Positions 18,655 through 27,860 of a stretch of DNA of 64,000 bases are shown in pieces. The translations under genes were made by a program, and so were the position numbers. Numbering within the stretch: position 1 is the first letter of the stretch; every line of letters starts with the position of its first letter. Source of the DNA: an uncultured cyanobacterium. Lineage in GTDB: Bacteria > Cyanobacteriota > Cyanobacteriia > CACIAM-69d. The notes beneath the pieces were generated by a model, which saw nothing but the letters and a program-made list of their open reading frames with translations, had not been told where the DNA came from and searched no databases. The stretch covers positions 1-64,000 of the forward strand of contig CALGDE010000115.1 of the NCBI GenBank assembly GCA_937883785.1, written 5' to 3'.

Positions 18655-19066
18655 GCTTTAGTTTTTAAGCTTCAGTGTTCGAATTTCAATCCTTAGGGGC
18701 GATCGCCACCACAGAAGCGTCCCAAATCCATACGCCGCCTAACTTACAGCCCTTATTTCCCCTCTCAAAGCGTTCCAACTATGCCCCTACGGTGCAACGC
18801 AACAGAGGTAATGAATAGCACACCTTGAGGGCGTAAATATTGGACGTTGACTGTGCTTACCTGAATATTTCACATTTGTCAGTGCCACACACCACTACCC
18901 TCCAGTGCCCCATGCCATTTTCGAGGGTGGTTACACACTATAAGCTCAGTAGCCATCTACCTTTGCCACATAACCTTCGTTTTGATGAGGTTATAAAAGG
19001 TGAGGCATTATCGCAGTCACCAACATTGTATACAAAATACCAACTCTCCCTCGCACATTCCCTTCG
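18655..19066. other. Intergenic region without recognised content
   Basis: Between the MBOAT gene and the sigma-like gene. One HIP1 site is present (near 18700). No hairpin, repeat or credible gene was seen. Confidence 0.5.
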
Positions 19067-19978
19067 ATGGCTCCAATTCCGCGATCGTCCGCTCCGTCGT
19101 ACCGCTCCCCTCGGGATCCTATTCCCTACCCCCTTGATGAAACCTTTGTTCGCACCCTTAAAAACGCCCTCCACGAGCGAGATCCCCAGCGTTTTTTCCC
19201 AGCGTCAGCTCACGAGTTAGGTAAATCAGGTGATGTTTCTCAACTTAATCGCCTGTTGTTGCTGATTCCCCAAATGCCCGATTTATACCGTCACAGCCAT
19301 CCTGACTATGGGGAAGCCCTTAACGAGGCGCTACAAACCATCAACAAGCGCCTAACGGAGTTTCAATGTTGTTGGGATGACAGCGCCACTAACATCCGCT
19401 GGCGGTTTATTTCTTGGCTGAATGGGCAACTGCGCTATCGAGTAAAGGATCTCTATCGCCAGGATGTGCGGCGGCGAGGTGAAGGCACTTTGAGTTTGGA
19501 TTGCACGATCGCCCAAAATAACGAGTCGTCAGCGACCTTGGGAGAAACAATCTCGGCGGATTTGGACGGGATTACCCTGTCGGGGTTAGACAGGGTGATT
19601 AGCCGAGTCCAGCGAGAAAATACCCAGCGCCAGGGACTATTGGTGGAGCTTTATATTGAGCAGGATCCTGACTGTGCTTTGAAAGGATGTCATGCCCGTC
19701 AATCGACCCGGCTAAACTGTCAGGACGTGGCGCAAAAAATACTGTTGCGGCTGCGGGGGGAAAAAGTTGGGGCGCTGGCAGCGGAAAAGAAGCTGTCGTG
19801 GCGATCGCTGGCGGCACAGCTCAAAGTAAAGGAGCAAACCGTCCATAGTCACTGGAAGCGTAAGTGTTTACCCTTATTGAGGCAAATTGCTCAAAAGATT
19901 GAAGCCCAGTCTGAAATGTATGCCCAGCGGCTATTGAAGTCAGATTTGTTACCTGATACTGATCCCAATTCCGAGTAG
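19067..19978 (+). CDS. Sigma-70-like (ECF-type) regulator, cyanobacterial family
   Basis: A 303-residue protein with an N-terminal alpha-helical region and a mid-region WRFISWLNGQLRYRVKDLY resembling sigma region 2. Its C-terminal HTH (LSWRSLAAQLKVKEQTVHSH, then WKRKCLPLL) resembles sigma region 4. The block VELYIEQDPDCALKGCHARQ, ending NCQDVAQKILL, marks a cyanobacterial group usually annotated as ECF-like sigma factor. These genes are commonly followed by a DUF1822 gene, as here (100 bp). Whether it binds RNA polymerase is not known. The ATG is at 19067. Confidence 0.75.
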   Translation: MAPIPRSSAPSYRSPRDPIPYPLDETFVRTLKNALHERDPQRFFPASAHELGKSGDVSQLNRLLLLIPQMPDLYRHSHPDYGEALNEALQTINKRLTEFQCCWDDSATNIRWRFISWLNGQLRYRVKDLYRQDVRRRGEGTLSLDCTIAQNNESSATLGETISADLDGITLSGLDRVISRVQRENTQRQGLLVELYIEQDPDCALKGCHARQSTRLNCQDVAQKILLRLRGEKVGALAAEKKLSWRSLAAQLKVKEQTVHSHWKRKCLPLLRQIAQKIEAQSEMYAQRLLKSDLLPDTDPNSE

Positions 19979-20077
19979 CTTACTAGGGCGCGTTATTATT
20001 ACGCATTCCCAGGTAAGTGCTGGCACACAAAGCTGGCTCTTCAATATCACTCCAAAATCACTCCCAACGAATTAATT

Positions 20078-21223
20078 ATGGCTAACTGTCCTTCTCCGGT
20101 GCCGGTCGCCGTTCAGCCTAACTGGCTGCGCACCGGGCTGGCGATCGCTGCTGAACAGTCAAACCCTGCTTTTGGCAAGGTGGCAATGCTGAACCACTTA
20201 GCAATGGAAGCGGCACAAAGTTTATTGCAATGGCTAGATATTCCCTGTCGCTATGGCGATCGCCCGGCGGTGGCCCTGTGGGGAATGTTGGATTTTTCCG
20301 AGTTGGAGGTGGGGGGCGCAGGGGAAGACTCGGGGGGGCAAATTCTATGTCGTCCGGTGATTTTACCCGAAGTTAGCCGTTCCGATACGGACAGGGCAGG
20401 CGACGACGATGGCAATACGGACGCTGATTTAACTAACGCTGATTTGACTAACGTTGGTTTGACTGACGCAAACTTAACCTGTGATCTACCGTTGGATTTG
20501 TCGGAAGAGACGGTGGCCTGTGTGCCCGTTGGTTTCGATGAATCCCTGAAGCGGGCATGGATTTGGGGCTATGTGCCGGTGGCGGGCTTTGAGGTGGGGG
20601 TAAGGGGAACGCGGTCGTTTTCCTTTGGAGCTGTGCCGTGGCGATCGCTGGAGGAACTAGCGGCGGATTTGCAGCGATGGACTCGGCTCTCTCAAGAACT
20701 ATGTCGCCAAACGGATTTGTGCGATCGCCTCAGTGCTTTGGTGGGACCAGTGCCGTTGGTGTCGCTGATGGCTCGGTGGCCGCATTCCCAGGAGGGGGCG
20801 ATCGTCGGAGCCAGTTTACTCACCCAATATTGGCGACGAAATCAGGAACCTAGGGTCGCCCAGCTTTCCCCTGAAGGCACCTCTGAAAACGCTTTTGAAA
20901 CAGCAAATTTTGAAACAGCAAATATCGAGGACATTGATCCCCTCAATACGCCTTTTGACGCGCTGGTTTATTCGGAGGACGAAGACTATGACGATTACGA
21001 CGTGCTGGACGAAAGTGAGAGCGTTGAGCAACAGCTAGCAAGTCGGGTGCGAGATTCATCCCAGTCGTCGTCTTACCAGGTTGAGGATGCCGATAAGAGA
21101 ACCCGGGTGGAAGGGGCGGTTTCTGATGAGGCGATGTTGAAAGTTAGTGAACTGGAGGCGATCGCCCAGGACCTAGATCGATGGTTTCGTGGAATGGACT
21201 ATCCCGACAGTTCGCTGCTTTAG
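20078..21223 (+). CDS. DUF1822 family protein
   Basis: A 381-residue protein. The N-terminal part (QSNPAFGKVAMLNHLAMEAAQ, LLQWLDIPC) and SLKRAWIWGYVPVAGFEVG are characteristic of DUF1822, a cyanobacterial family found downstream of the ECF-like gene type seen here. A short insert near residues 110-130 reads ADLTNADLTNVGLTDANL, a miniature pentapeptide-repeat stretch. The C-terminal 110 residues are acidic with repeated FETAN. It is probably functionally tied to the preceding sigma-like protein, possibly as a regulator or anti-factor; this is inference from gene order only. Confidence 0.8.
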   Translation: MANCPSPVPVAVQPNWLRTGLAIAAEQSNPAFGKVAMLNHLAMEAAQSLLQWLDIPCRYGDRPAVALWGMLDFSELEVGGAGEDSGGQILCRPVILPEVSRSDTDRAGDDDGNTDADLTNADLTNVGLTDANLTCDLPLDLSEETVACVPVGFDESLKRAWIWGYVPVAGFEVGVRGTRSFSFGAVPWRSLEELAADLQRWTRLSQELCRQTDLCDRLSALVGPVPLVSLMARWPHSQEGAIVGASLLTQYWRRNQEPRVAQLSPEGTSENAFETANFETANIEDIDPLNTPFDALVYSEDEDYDDYDVLDESESVEQQLASRVRDSSQSSSYQVEDADKRTRVEGAVSDEAMLKVSELEAIAQDLDRWFRGMDYPDSSLL

Positions 21224-21333
21224 GGGGTGCTAGCCGTTAGACGCTCAGATTAAACGCCATCAAATGCCAAAGTCAATAGCTGTGGGAGAGCTGTGGGGGT
21301 CGCCTTTAAGGCATATGCTCCCCACGGTTTCCT

Positions 21334-21723
21334 TTAGCGTGAGCCAGTGGATCGAACTTCGCCAGCGTTGGGAATAATCACCCGAGTACGATCAACGGTG
21401 ATTGCCGGTTGGGCTGCCCGTCCGCGAGGCTGACTGATGGCATTGTCCACGGTGGTGGTGTCGCTGCCGGTACCTGCCGCACCGCCGCCACTGAGGGGAT
21501 CTGCCGAGCCATTCAAGGCGTCGCCCAAAAATGTATCGCTAAATCCAGCGCGATTCCCCCGGCGAGATTCTTCAAAAAATGCCGGGCGTGGGCGGCGGGG
21601 TTGATCTTGATTTTCCTGGGAGATCGCCGCTCCCGAACCCCAACTAATCGCCAAAGCTCCGGCGATCGCGCCCAATCCTGCAATCCGCTTCAGCATCCTA
21701 TTGTTATGCGCAAAATTATTCAT
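21334..21723 (-). CDS. Small exported hypothetical protein
   Basis: About 129 residues from the ATG at 21723, preceded by GGGAG; the frame reaches 21747 but the extra codons lack a good start. The hydrophobic segment LKRIAGLGAIAGALAISWGS near residues 12-32 is a probable signal peptide. The mature part is disordered, rich in Arg, Gly, Pro and Asp, with no cysteine. It is convergent with the DUF1822 gene. No family is recognised. Confidence 0.6.
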   Translation of the reverse strand: MNNFAHNNRMLKRIAGLGAIAGALAISWGSGAAISQENQDQPRRPRPAFFEESRRGNRAGFSDTFLGDALNGSADPLSGGGAAGTGSDTTTVDNAISQPRGRAAQPAITVDRTRVIIPNAGEVRSTGSR

Positions 21724-21832
21724 AAACTCCCCTTCCAAACCACTCAACTCTTACCCCATGATAAGAAACCGCTCGTTTCAGTTCCCACCATATTCGTTAT
21801 CCTAAGTTCTGCCCTCGTCACCGGTTTTATCC

Positions 21833-22669
21833 ATGGCTACCCAGTCTGCCGTACTGTGCCCCCCCGGCGTTGCGGTAAAAAGTAAAAAATTTGCCGCCGA
21901 GTTTACCCTGCCGCCCACCACCCACAACGCTAACCATATCCTAGTTAAACCTAACCTCGGTTACCCTGAATCAGCGCCTGTCACGGTGAGTTTGGAGATG
22001 TTGGCAACGGTTTTGCAGGAGTTACGCAAAGCTAGTCCTGGCGCACAAATTACCATTTTGGAAGGGGTGTGCTCCAAGGTGACGTTCGATGAAATTATGG
22101 CAACCCACGGTATTGCAGGACTTTTGGACGATGGCATGGCGCTGCTGGATGCGGACACAGTACCCCTAGCAGAGTATGAAAATCGCTTTGATAAACCGGT
22201 GCGTTACGAGGCTATGACGGCTCCGGCACTGTTGCGAGAGGTGGATTGCTGCATTTCCGTAAGTGCTTTTAAACGCACTCAGCTAAAAGGGCGCACCTTA
22301 GTGTCGGCGTCGCTAAAAAATCTCTACGGACTATTTCCCCGCGCCCAATACAAAGCCCGCAGCACTAGCTCGCGCGGTCAGCTTCATCGCCCGTCAGTGC
22401 CGAAAATTTTAGAAGACGTGTACGGCTGCATTGGCTATTTATTTGACGGCGGCATTGTGGATGGGGCGATCGCCTACCTCAGCCCGGACCTAAAACCCAA
22501 TCGCAAAAAGGCAGCGGTCCCCTGCGGCTGGTCTGCCTATGGCACTGATTTACTGGCGGTGGATCGAGCAATTTGTGATGCAGCCAAGGTCGCCTGTCCC
22601 GATTATGTAACTGCTATTGAAGCTAAACGGGCTGAGGCGATCGCCCAAAATCCCAGCACTTTTGAATAA
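21833..22669 (+). CDS. DUF362 domain protein
   Basis: A 278-residue protein with the DUF362 signature: HILVKPNLGYPESAPVTVSLEM at the front, then ITILEGVCSK, VDCCISVSAFKRT and VSASLKNLYGLFPRAQYKAR. No ferredoxin-like Cys motif is attached, unlike some family members. The biochemical role is not established. It lies 17 bp upstream of nnr on the same strand, so co-transcription is likely. Confidence 0.85.
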   Translation: MATQSAVLCPPGVAVKSKKFAAEFTLPPTTHNANHILVKPNLGYPESAPVTVSLEMLATVLQELRKASPGAQITILEGVCSKVTFDEIMATHGIAGLLDDGMALLDADTVPLAEYENRFDKPVRYEAMTAPALLREVDCCISVSAFKRTQLKGRTLVSASLKNLYGLFPRAQYKARSTSSRGQLHRPSVPKILEDVYGCIGYLFDGGIVDGAIAYLSPDLKPNRKKAAVPCGWSAYGTDLLAVDRAICDAAKVACPDYVTAIEAKRAEAIAQNPSTFE

Positions 22670-22686
22670 CTCTCCAGTAACTGCCA

Positions 22687-24309
22687 ATGCCCTTTTCCCC
22701 CTCATCTCGGCAACCTAGAGCGGCGATCGCCCCCTTTGCGGTAACGGCGGCGGAGATGCGAGGGATCGAAGGGCGGGTGTTTGCGGCGGGAATGCCTGTG
22801 GCGGCCCTTATGGAAAAGGTGGGGATGTTGATTACCCAGCAAATTTTGCAGGTGTTGTTGGACTATATCGACGAAAGCTGTCCGGCGAAGATTGGTGTGC
22901 TGGTGGGACCGGGGCATAACGGTGGCGATGCTCTGGTGGTGGCGCGAGAGTTATGGCTCCGAGGGTTTTCGGTGCAGCTTTTTCATCCTTTTGAACGCCG
23001 AAAACCCCTTACGGACGACCATTGGCGCTACTGCAAAAGTTTGGATATCCCCATCGCTGAATCGGTAGATAATTTGCTGAATGTGCCAGAACTACCGTCA
23101 TCGCGATCGCCCCAAACACCCAATATTGTCCTAATCGACGGACTGTTCGGCTTTGGACTGGAGCGGGAGATTACCGGTGAACTGGCGGCAGCGATCGCCC
23201 AAATCAATGCCAGCGATCGCCCCATCTTGAGCATTGATTTACCGTCCGGCATCCACACCGATACGGGGGCAGTGCTGGGCACCGCAATCGAAGCAACCCA
23301 AACTTTTTGCCTGGGACTTTGGAAACGTAGCTTTTTGCAGGATGCAGCGATCGCCCATCAGGGAAAAGCAACACTAATCGACTTCGACCTGCCCCTCGAC
23401 GATATTCGCGCCGTTTTGCCAGCGCCCAACCCCAAACGAATTACGCCACAAACCTGGTGCAGCCCGGCAAAGCGATCGCCCCTTGCCCACAAATACACCC
23501 AGGGACATTTGCTGCTAATCGTCGGCTCCCAAACCTACAGCGGCGCGGCGATTTTGGCGGGATTGGGGGCACGGGCTAGCGGCGTCGGCATGTTGACCAT
23601 TGCTGTACCCGTCAGCCTCAAGCCAATTTTGACGGCACAACTCCCAGAGGCGTTGGTAATTGGCTGCCCCGAAACGGATGATGGCGCAATCGCCCAACTC
23701 CCCGACGGTTTGCTGGAAAAACGCTCCTACGACGGAATCGCTGCTGGCTGTGGTTTAACGGTTTCCAGCGCCCAAGCCCTACTGCCCCAGCTACTGCAAA
23801 CGGACGCGCCCCTAATCCTCGACGCTGATGCCTTGACCGCCTTAGCCCAAACAACTGCTCCTATAAATCGCACTGCGCCCACAATCCTCACTCCCCATCC
23901 CGGTGAGTTTAAGCGGCTTTGCCCCCAGTTATCAGATGTGCTCAGGGGCGATCGTCTGGACGCCGCCGCCCAAGCCGCCCAACATTGGCAAAGCTTGATA
24001 TTGCTGAAGGGAGCCCGTACGGTTTTGGCGGACGCTCATGGAAATTCACAAGGCGTTGCCCACAGTACGCCAGCCCTGGCGCGAGGGGGAAGTGGCGATG
24101 TGTTGGCGGGGTTGTTGGGGGGATTGTGGGCTGGGGCGCAGGCGGCAAAAAATAGCGGCAATCCGTGGCATGGGGATTGGTTGGATTGGGCGGCGACGGC
24201 GGCGGGTTGGCATGCGGAGGCTGGGATTTTGGCGGCAGAGGAGCGATCGCCCCTGGGAGTAGACGGGCAAACCTTGGCACTGGCAATTTTGCGCCGTCAG
24301 CAAAGTTGA
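22687..24309 (+). CDS. nnr: Bifunctional NAD(P)H-hydrate epimerase / dehydratase
   Basis: Repairs damaged hydrated NADH and NADPH. The 540-residue fusion has the NnrE epimerase first (about 20-230: AEMRGIEGRVFAAGM, GPGHNGGDALVVAREL, DGLFGFGLEREITGE, SIDLPSGIHTDTGAV). The ADP- or ATP-dependent NnrD dehydratase, ribokinase-like, follows (about 260-540: HKYTQGHLLLIVGSQTYSGA, ILTPHPGEFKRL, LLKGARTVLAD, ARGGSGDVLAGLLGG). All key glycine-rich motifs are intact. The ATG at 22687 follows the DUF362 stop by 17 bases. Confidence 0.95.
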   Translation: MPFSPSSRQPRAAIAPFAVTAAEMRGIEGRVFAAGMPVAALMEKVGMLITQQILQVLLDYIDESCPAKIGVLVGPGHNGGDALVVARELWLRGFSVQLFHPFERRKPLTDDHWRYCKSLDIPIAESVDNLLNVPELPSSRSPQTPNIVLIDGLFGFGLEREITGELAAAIAQINASDRPILSIDLPSGIHTDTGAVLGTAIEATQTFCLGLWKRSFLQDAAIAHQGKATLIDFDLPLDDIRAVLPAPNPKRITPQTWCSPAKRSPLAHKYTQGHLLLIVGSQTYSGAAILAGLGARASGVGMLTIAVPVSLKPILTAQLPEALVIGCPETDDGAIAQLPDGLLEKRSYDGIAAGCGLTVSSAQALLPQLLQTDAPLILDADALTALAQTTAPINRTAPTILTPHPGEFKRLCPQLSDVLRGDRLDAAAQAAQHWQSLILLKGARTVLADAHGNSQGVAHSTPALARGGSGDVLAGLLGGLWAGAQAAKNSGNPWHGDWLDWAATAAGWHAEAGILAAEERSPLGVDGQTLALAILRRQQS

Positions 24310-24333
24310 ATGGCGAAACTGTACACTACCCTT

Positions 24334-24996
24334 TCATTTGACTTTGCTTCTCGAAAATGGGGGGAGAATCTGAAACCACTCTGCAAATTTCAACTCTAGC
24401 TCTTCACCTCCTTCCATCCCCAGATCGTCTACCCAAGCTTTAATGCAAAGTAAAAACTCATATAGGTCTTTTTCCACTTGCTTTAACTGCTGCTTGAAAT
24501 AAGAGTATGAACTTTCTATGTGGAAGTATTTCTTTGAGGTCTTTTCCTTTGACTCTATGTCGGAGTAAATACGAACAACGTCGCCTTTTCTCTCCACACC
24601 GGGCATAGGACTGTGACCCATCCAAGGCGACTGTCCCGTCTTTAAAAAAACAACCCAATTATGCCAATCCTTTAAATCGCAACAGCACATCGGACAAATG
24701 ACCTTTGTTTTTTTCTTATTTTCCCCTTGAGATATGGCTTGAATACCTCCAGGTAAAACTGCACCATTTAAGCGCAAAATTGAGCCGATCACATCTTGGG
24801 CATCGCTATTAATTGAAACTCTGTTGTATTCTGCAAGTTCAAGAAAAATTGATCCGATTTCTGCGGAGCTAGTTTCTTTCCATAGCCGAATCAAAGACCA
24901 CGACTTTATTGTTTGAATATCCCAAGGATAAACGAGGCGTTGTCGAGGTCGAGGAACCTCCACAACGGCATGTAATTCTGTTAGCTGATGTATCAC
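24334..24996 (-). CDS. Hypothetical protein with a CPMCCC motif
   Basis: A 220-residue protein of no recognised family. A cysteine cluster, VICPMCCCDLKDWHNWVVF near residue 100, together with the His could bind zinc. The rest is mixed helical and charged, and the C-terminal half contains YFKQQLKQVEKDLYEFLL. The start is GTG at 24996 without a clear ribosome site. The gene is visibly AT-richer than nnr next door and contains no HIP1 site, suggesting lateral gain. It is convergent with nnr, 24 bp apart. Confidence 0.55.
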   Translation of the reverse strand: MIHQLTELHAVVEVPRPRQRLVYPWDIQTIKSWSLIRLWKETSSAEIGSIFLELAEYNRVSINSDAQDVIGSILRLNGAVLPGGIQAISQGENKKKTKVICPMCCCDLKDWHNWVVFLKTGQSPWMGHSPMPGVERKGDVVRIYSDIESKEKTSKKYFHIESSYSYFKQQLKQVEKDLYEFLLCIKAWVDDLGMEGGEELELKFAEWFQILPPFSRSKVK

Positions 24997-25083
24997 TTTA
25001 TCTCGCCACTGAAATGGTTTCTCTTCGGTGAACGATCACTCAAAAATTGCGGAGAAGCTGGGCTGAAGCGTCTAATAAGGGCA

Positions 25084-25338
25084 CTAAGTTTTTTGATTCT
25101 GTGACTTAAACCTTCCCGCAATAAAGTCTCTGTTTTGTAGATGCTTTGTCTTTCTACCGGTAACCCGTTTACGCCACATCCTAAAGCTAGAAGACTTCAT
25201 TTCCCGGCGCATCAAAGCAATCACCTGCTTTTCCTGCAAGCCAAACTGAATCGCGATCGCATCAAAAGGAGTGCGATCTTCCCAAGCCATTTCCACAATG
25301 CGGTCGATGGTGGCTAAATCCAAATCAGGAAGTTTCAT
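25084..25338 (-). CDS. TIGR03643 / DUF2805 family protein
   Basis: 84 residues from the ATG at 25338 (a TTG eight codons earlier is possible). The whole protein matches the small family: LPDLDLATIDRIVEMAWEDR, PFDAIAIQFGLQEKQVIALM, SSFRMWRKRVTGRKTKH. The basic C-terminus and HTH-like centre suggest nucleic-acid binding, which is inference. The function of the family is unknown. Confidence 0.85.
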   Translation of the reverse strand: MKLPDLDLATIDRIVEMAWEDRTPFDAIAIQFGLQEKQVIALMRREMKSSSFRMWRKRVTGRKTKHLQNRDFIAGRFKSQNQKT

Positions 25339-25547
25339 ATTTACCGATAGCGTTGTCCCCAAACCAAGCCTAACGAATAACGCTCAATCGATAACAGCCA
25401 CCCCAAAATCGCCGCGACGAATAAAGGACGGGCGACAGCAAGGGATATGAAAATTTCTCCTAACTCTGCGGAATTTTCTAGAAGAGGAAGAAGAGAGAAA
25501 TTTGTTAAGGTTTAATAGCGCTTAAGCAAATAATTTTGTGATCCGCC

Positions 25548-27842
25548 ATGGCTCATCCCATTGTTAAACGATTTAAACTCGCCCTTGGTAAATACCCTTG
25601 GTTACTACTGGTATTGCCAGCACTGGGATGTGTAGTCGGTGGCGTGGTTGCCAGCCAGCCCAACGGTGACCCCAACTACACAATGCAGGGCATTTTGTCC
25701 TATCGCCAACAGGCCGTGTCATTCTCCCAAACTGGAGCCGACGTTCTACGGCAGGGACAAACTCTTACGGAAGAGGTGTTGCTAGCCGATGACGTTATTG
25801 AAGGCGTGGCAGCGGGAATTAGGGTTGGTCCAGAAGAGGTGGCAAAGAAAGCCCGAGTTAAATTTATTCAGCCAGACCCGGAAAAGGACCCCGGCGCTTC
25901 TCCATACATTGAAGTGGCCTACAAAGACGGCAATCCCCGAAGAGCCAAGGTGGCAGTGGATTTGCTAATGACGCTAATGGAGGAAAAAAGCCTTCAGCAA
26001 AACGTGGCCCGGCTAAAGTTAATCACTAGCTCAGTGGAAGATCGACTGCCAGAGGTTATTGGAGATCTGCGGGCAGCGGAGCGGAGACTGGAAAATTTTG
26101 ATCGCATTGAAGGCGCTGCCATCCTAGCGGTACAAAACGGTAGCCTAGTGGGCGGAATTACTAACAGCCAGCAGCAACAGCGACAGTTACGCCTTCAGCT
26201 CGAGGGACTTGGGGCGCAAATTAGCAGCTTGGAACAGCGCCTGGGACTATCGGTGGATGAAGCCTATGTGTCCTCAGCATTAAGTGCCGATCCCACGGTG
26301 CAGCAGTTGCGAGCTCAGCTAGACCAGGTGGAATCGGAGCGGGTCATCCAGAGCAAACGCCTGCGGGACCAGCATCCGGTGATGCAGGATTTACAGCGTC
26401 AGCGAGAAACTTTTGAAGAACTACTGACGGCGCGGGCACGAGAGGTACTTTTGGGTACGGGCAATGTGCGACCTCTGGAAGCGGGAGGGTCAGTGCAAAT
26501 CAACAGTAATTTGGACCCTGCCCGGCAGCGGCTAGCTAATGCGCTGGTGGAATTGCAAACCCAACAGGAAACCATTCAACGGCAGCTACAAACGGCAATT
26601 CGTACCGAAGGGGAACTGCGTCAGCAATATCGCACAATCCCCAATAAGCAGCTAGAGCGCGATCGCCTGGCTCAGCAGGTGGCGTTGAAAAAAGCGCTCC
26701 ACGACCAAATGCAAACAAAGCTGGTGGACGCCGAAGCTGCCGAGGCGGAAACCGTTAGCAGCTTAGCCCTGGCGCGTCCTGCCCAGCTTAAGTCAAAGGA
26801 AATTCCCGAAAGTCCGTCGCTAATTTTGCTTTTGGTGGCTGGACTCGGTGGCGGTTTGGTGGGCGCCCTAGCGATTCTTGCAGTGCTGGGTATCTTGGAC
26901 GGACGTTTCCAGGCGGTGCCGGAACTAGTGGCATCCTTTACGGAGCGGGAGGTGGCGATCGCTGGAACCCTGCCCGACCTAGTATTGCCCGGTTGGCCTG
27001 AGGATATTTTGCCGGTGTTGGTGGAGCCGTCCCCCTACGGAGAAGCTTACGAACAGTTCCGCAGCCAGCTTCGGCAGCTTAATGACCAACTGGCGGTGGT
27101 GTTGGTGACCAGCATGGATAACCAGGAGGGTAAAAGCGTCGTTGCCTACAACTTGGCGATCGCCTCAGCGCGGGCTGGAAAGCGAACCTTGCTGTTGGAG
27201 CTAGGGTTGCGATCGCCGTCTAACGCTCGGGCGCTGCGGGTGGCCCTGGATCCAGAGGCATTGGAAGAGCCGCTGCAATACTACAGCAACCTCAGCAACT
27301 GCGTACGATTGGTGCCCGACGTGGAGAATTTATATATGATTCCCTGCCCCGGTCCTCAACCCAACCCGGCAGCCATCATCGAGTCCAGCGAAATGCGCCA
27401 GCTAATCGCCGATGCTCGCCAGCGCTTTGACTTTGTGGTGGTTGATTCCACAGCGCTAACGGGCTGCAATGACACCCTGTTGCTGGAGCCGGCCACCGAC
27501 GGAATTTTATTGGTGGGTCGCCCTGGTGTAACCGTCAAGAGCCGGTTTAACAGCGCCCTTGACGTAATGACCGACGAAGATCAGCTTTCCATGCGCCTAA
27601 TTGCCGGGGTGATCAACGGCGCTGAGGGCATCGTTGCAGACGCTGAAGTGGACGATGAGCTAGAGGCGGTGGACGATGAACTTTTGGATCCGGAAGATTT
27701 AGAAGTGCTGAAGAAAGCCCGGGCAGATAAGAAGCGAAAGTCCATGTCTGACCTGTCGTCGCCCAACTGGGAACGCCCTGCGCCACCGCCTACAGAGCCC
27801 GAGGATGAGCGGTTGCTACCAGAAGATGCGGTCCTGAGGTAG
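25548..27842 (+). CDS. Wzz/GumC-like chain-length protein fused to a BY-kinase-like ATPase
   Basis: A 764-residue membrane protein for exopolysaccharide assembly. TM1 near 18-36 (YPWLLLVLPALGCVVGGVV) is followed by a long periplasmic coiled-coil region (about 150-410) and TM2 (SLILLLVAGLGGGLVGALAIL). The cytoplasmic ATPase has Walker A with Gly528-Lys529-Ser530 (NQEGKSVV) and Walker B FDFVVVDS. The second Walker motif, normally reading IDADLRRP, is LLLELGLRSPS, so the key Asp is replaced by Glu. The C-terminal tail is acidic and proline-rich with no tyrosine cluster. It may therefore act in chain-length control without classical tyrosine autophosphorylation. No glycosyltransferases are adjacent. 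Confidence 0.82.
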   Translation: MAHPIVKRFKLALGKYPWLLLVLPALGCVVGGVVASQPNGDPNYTMQGILSYRQQAVSFSQTGADVLRQGQTLTEEVLLADDVIEGVAAGIRVGPEEVAKKARVKFIQPDPEKDPGASPYIEVAYKDGNPRRAKVAVDLLMTLMEEKSLQQNVARLKLITSSVEDRLPEVIGDLRAAERRLENFDRIEGAAILAVQNGSLVGGITNSQQQQRQLRLQLEGLGAQISSLEQRLGLSVDEAYVSSALSADPTVQQLRAQLDQVESERVIQSKRLRDQHPVMQDLQRQRETFEELLTARAREVLLGTGNVRPLEAGGSVQINSNLDPARQRLANALVELQTQQETIQRQLQTAIRTEGELRQQYRTIPNKQLERDRLAQQVALKKALHDQMQTKLVDAEAAEAETVSSLALARPAQLKSKEIPESPSLILLLVAGLGGGLVGALAILAVLGILDGRFQAVPELVASFTEREVAIAGTLPDLVLPGWPEDILPVLVEPSPYGEAYEQFRSQLRQLNDQLAVVLVTSMDNQEGKSVVAYNLAIASARAGKRTLLLELGLRSPSNARALRVALDPEALEEPLQYYSNLSNCVRLVPDVENLYMIPCPGPQPNPAAIIESSEMRQLIADARQRFDFVVVDSTALTGCNDTLLLEPATDGILLVGRPGVTVKSRFNSALDVMTDEDQLSMRLIAGVINGAEGIVADAEVDDELEAVDDELLDPEDLEVLKKARADKKRKSMSDLSSPNWERPAPPPTEPEDERLLPEDAVLR

Positions 27843-27860
27843 GTCTTTTACCATGGGGGC

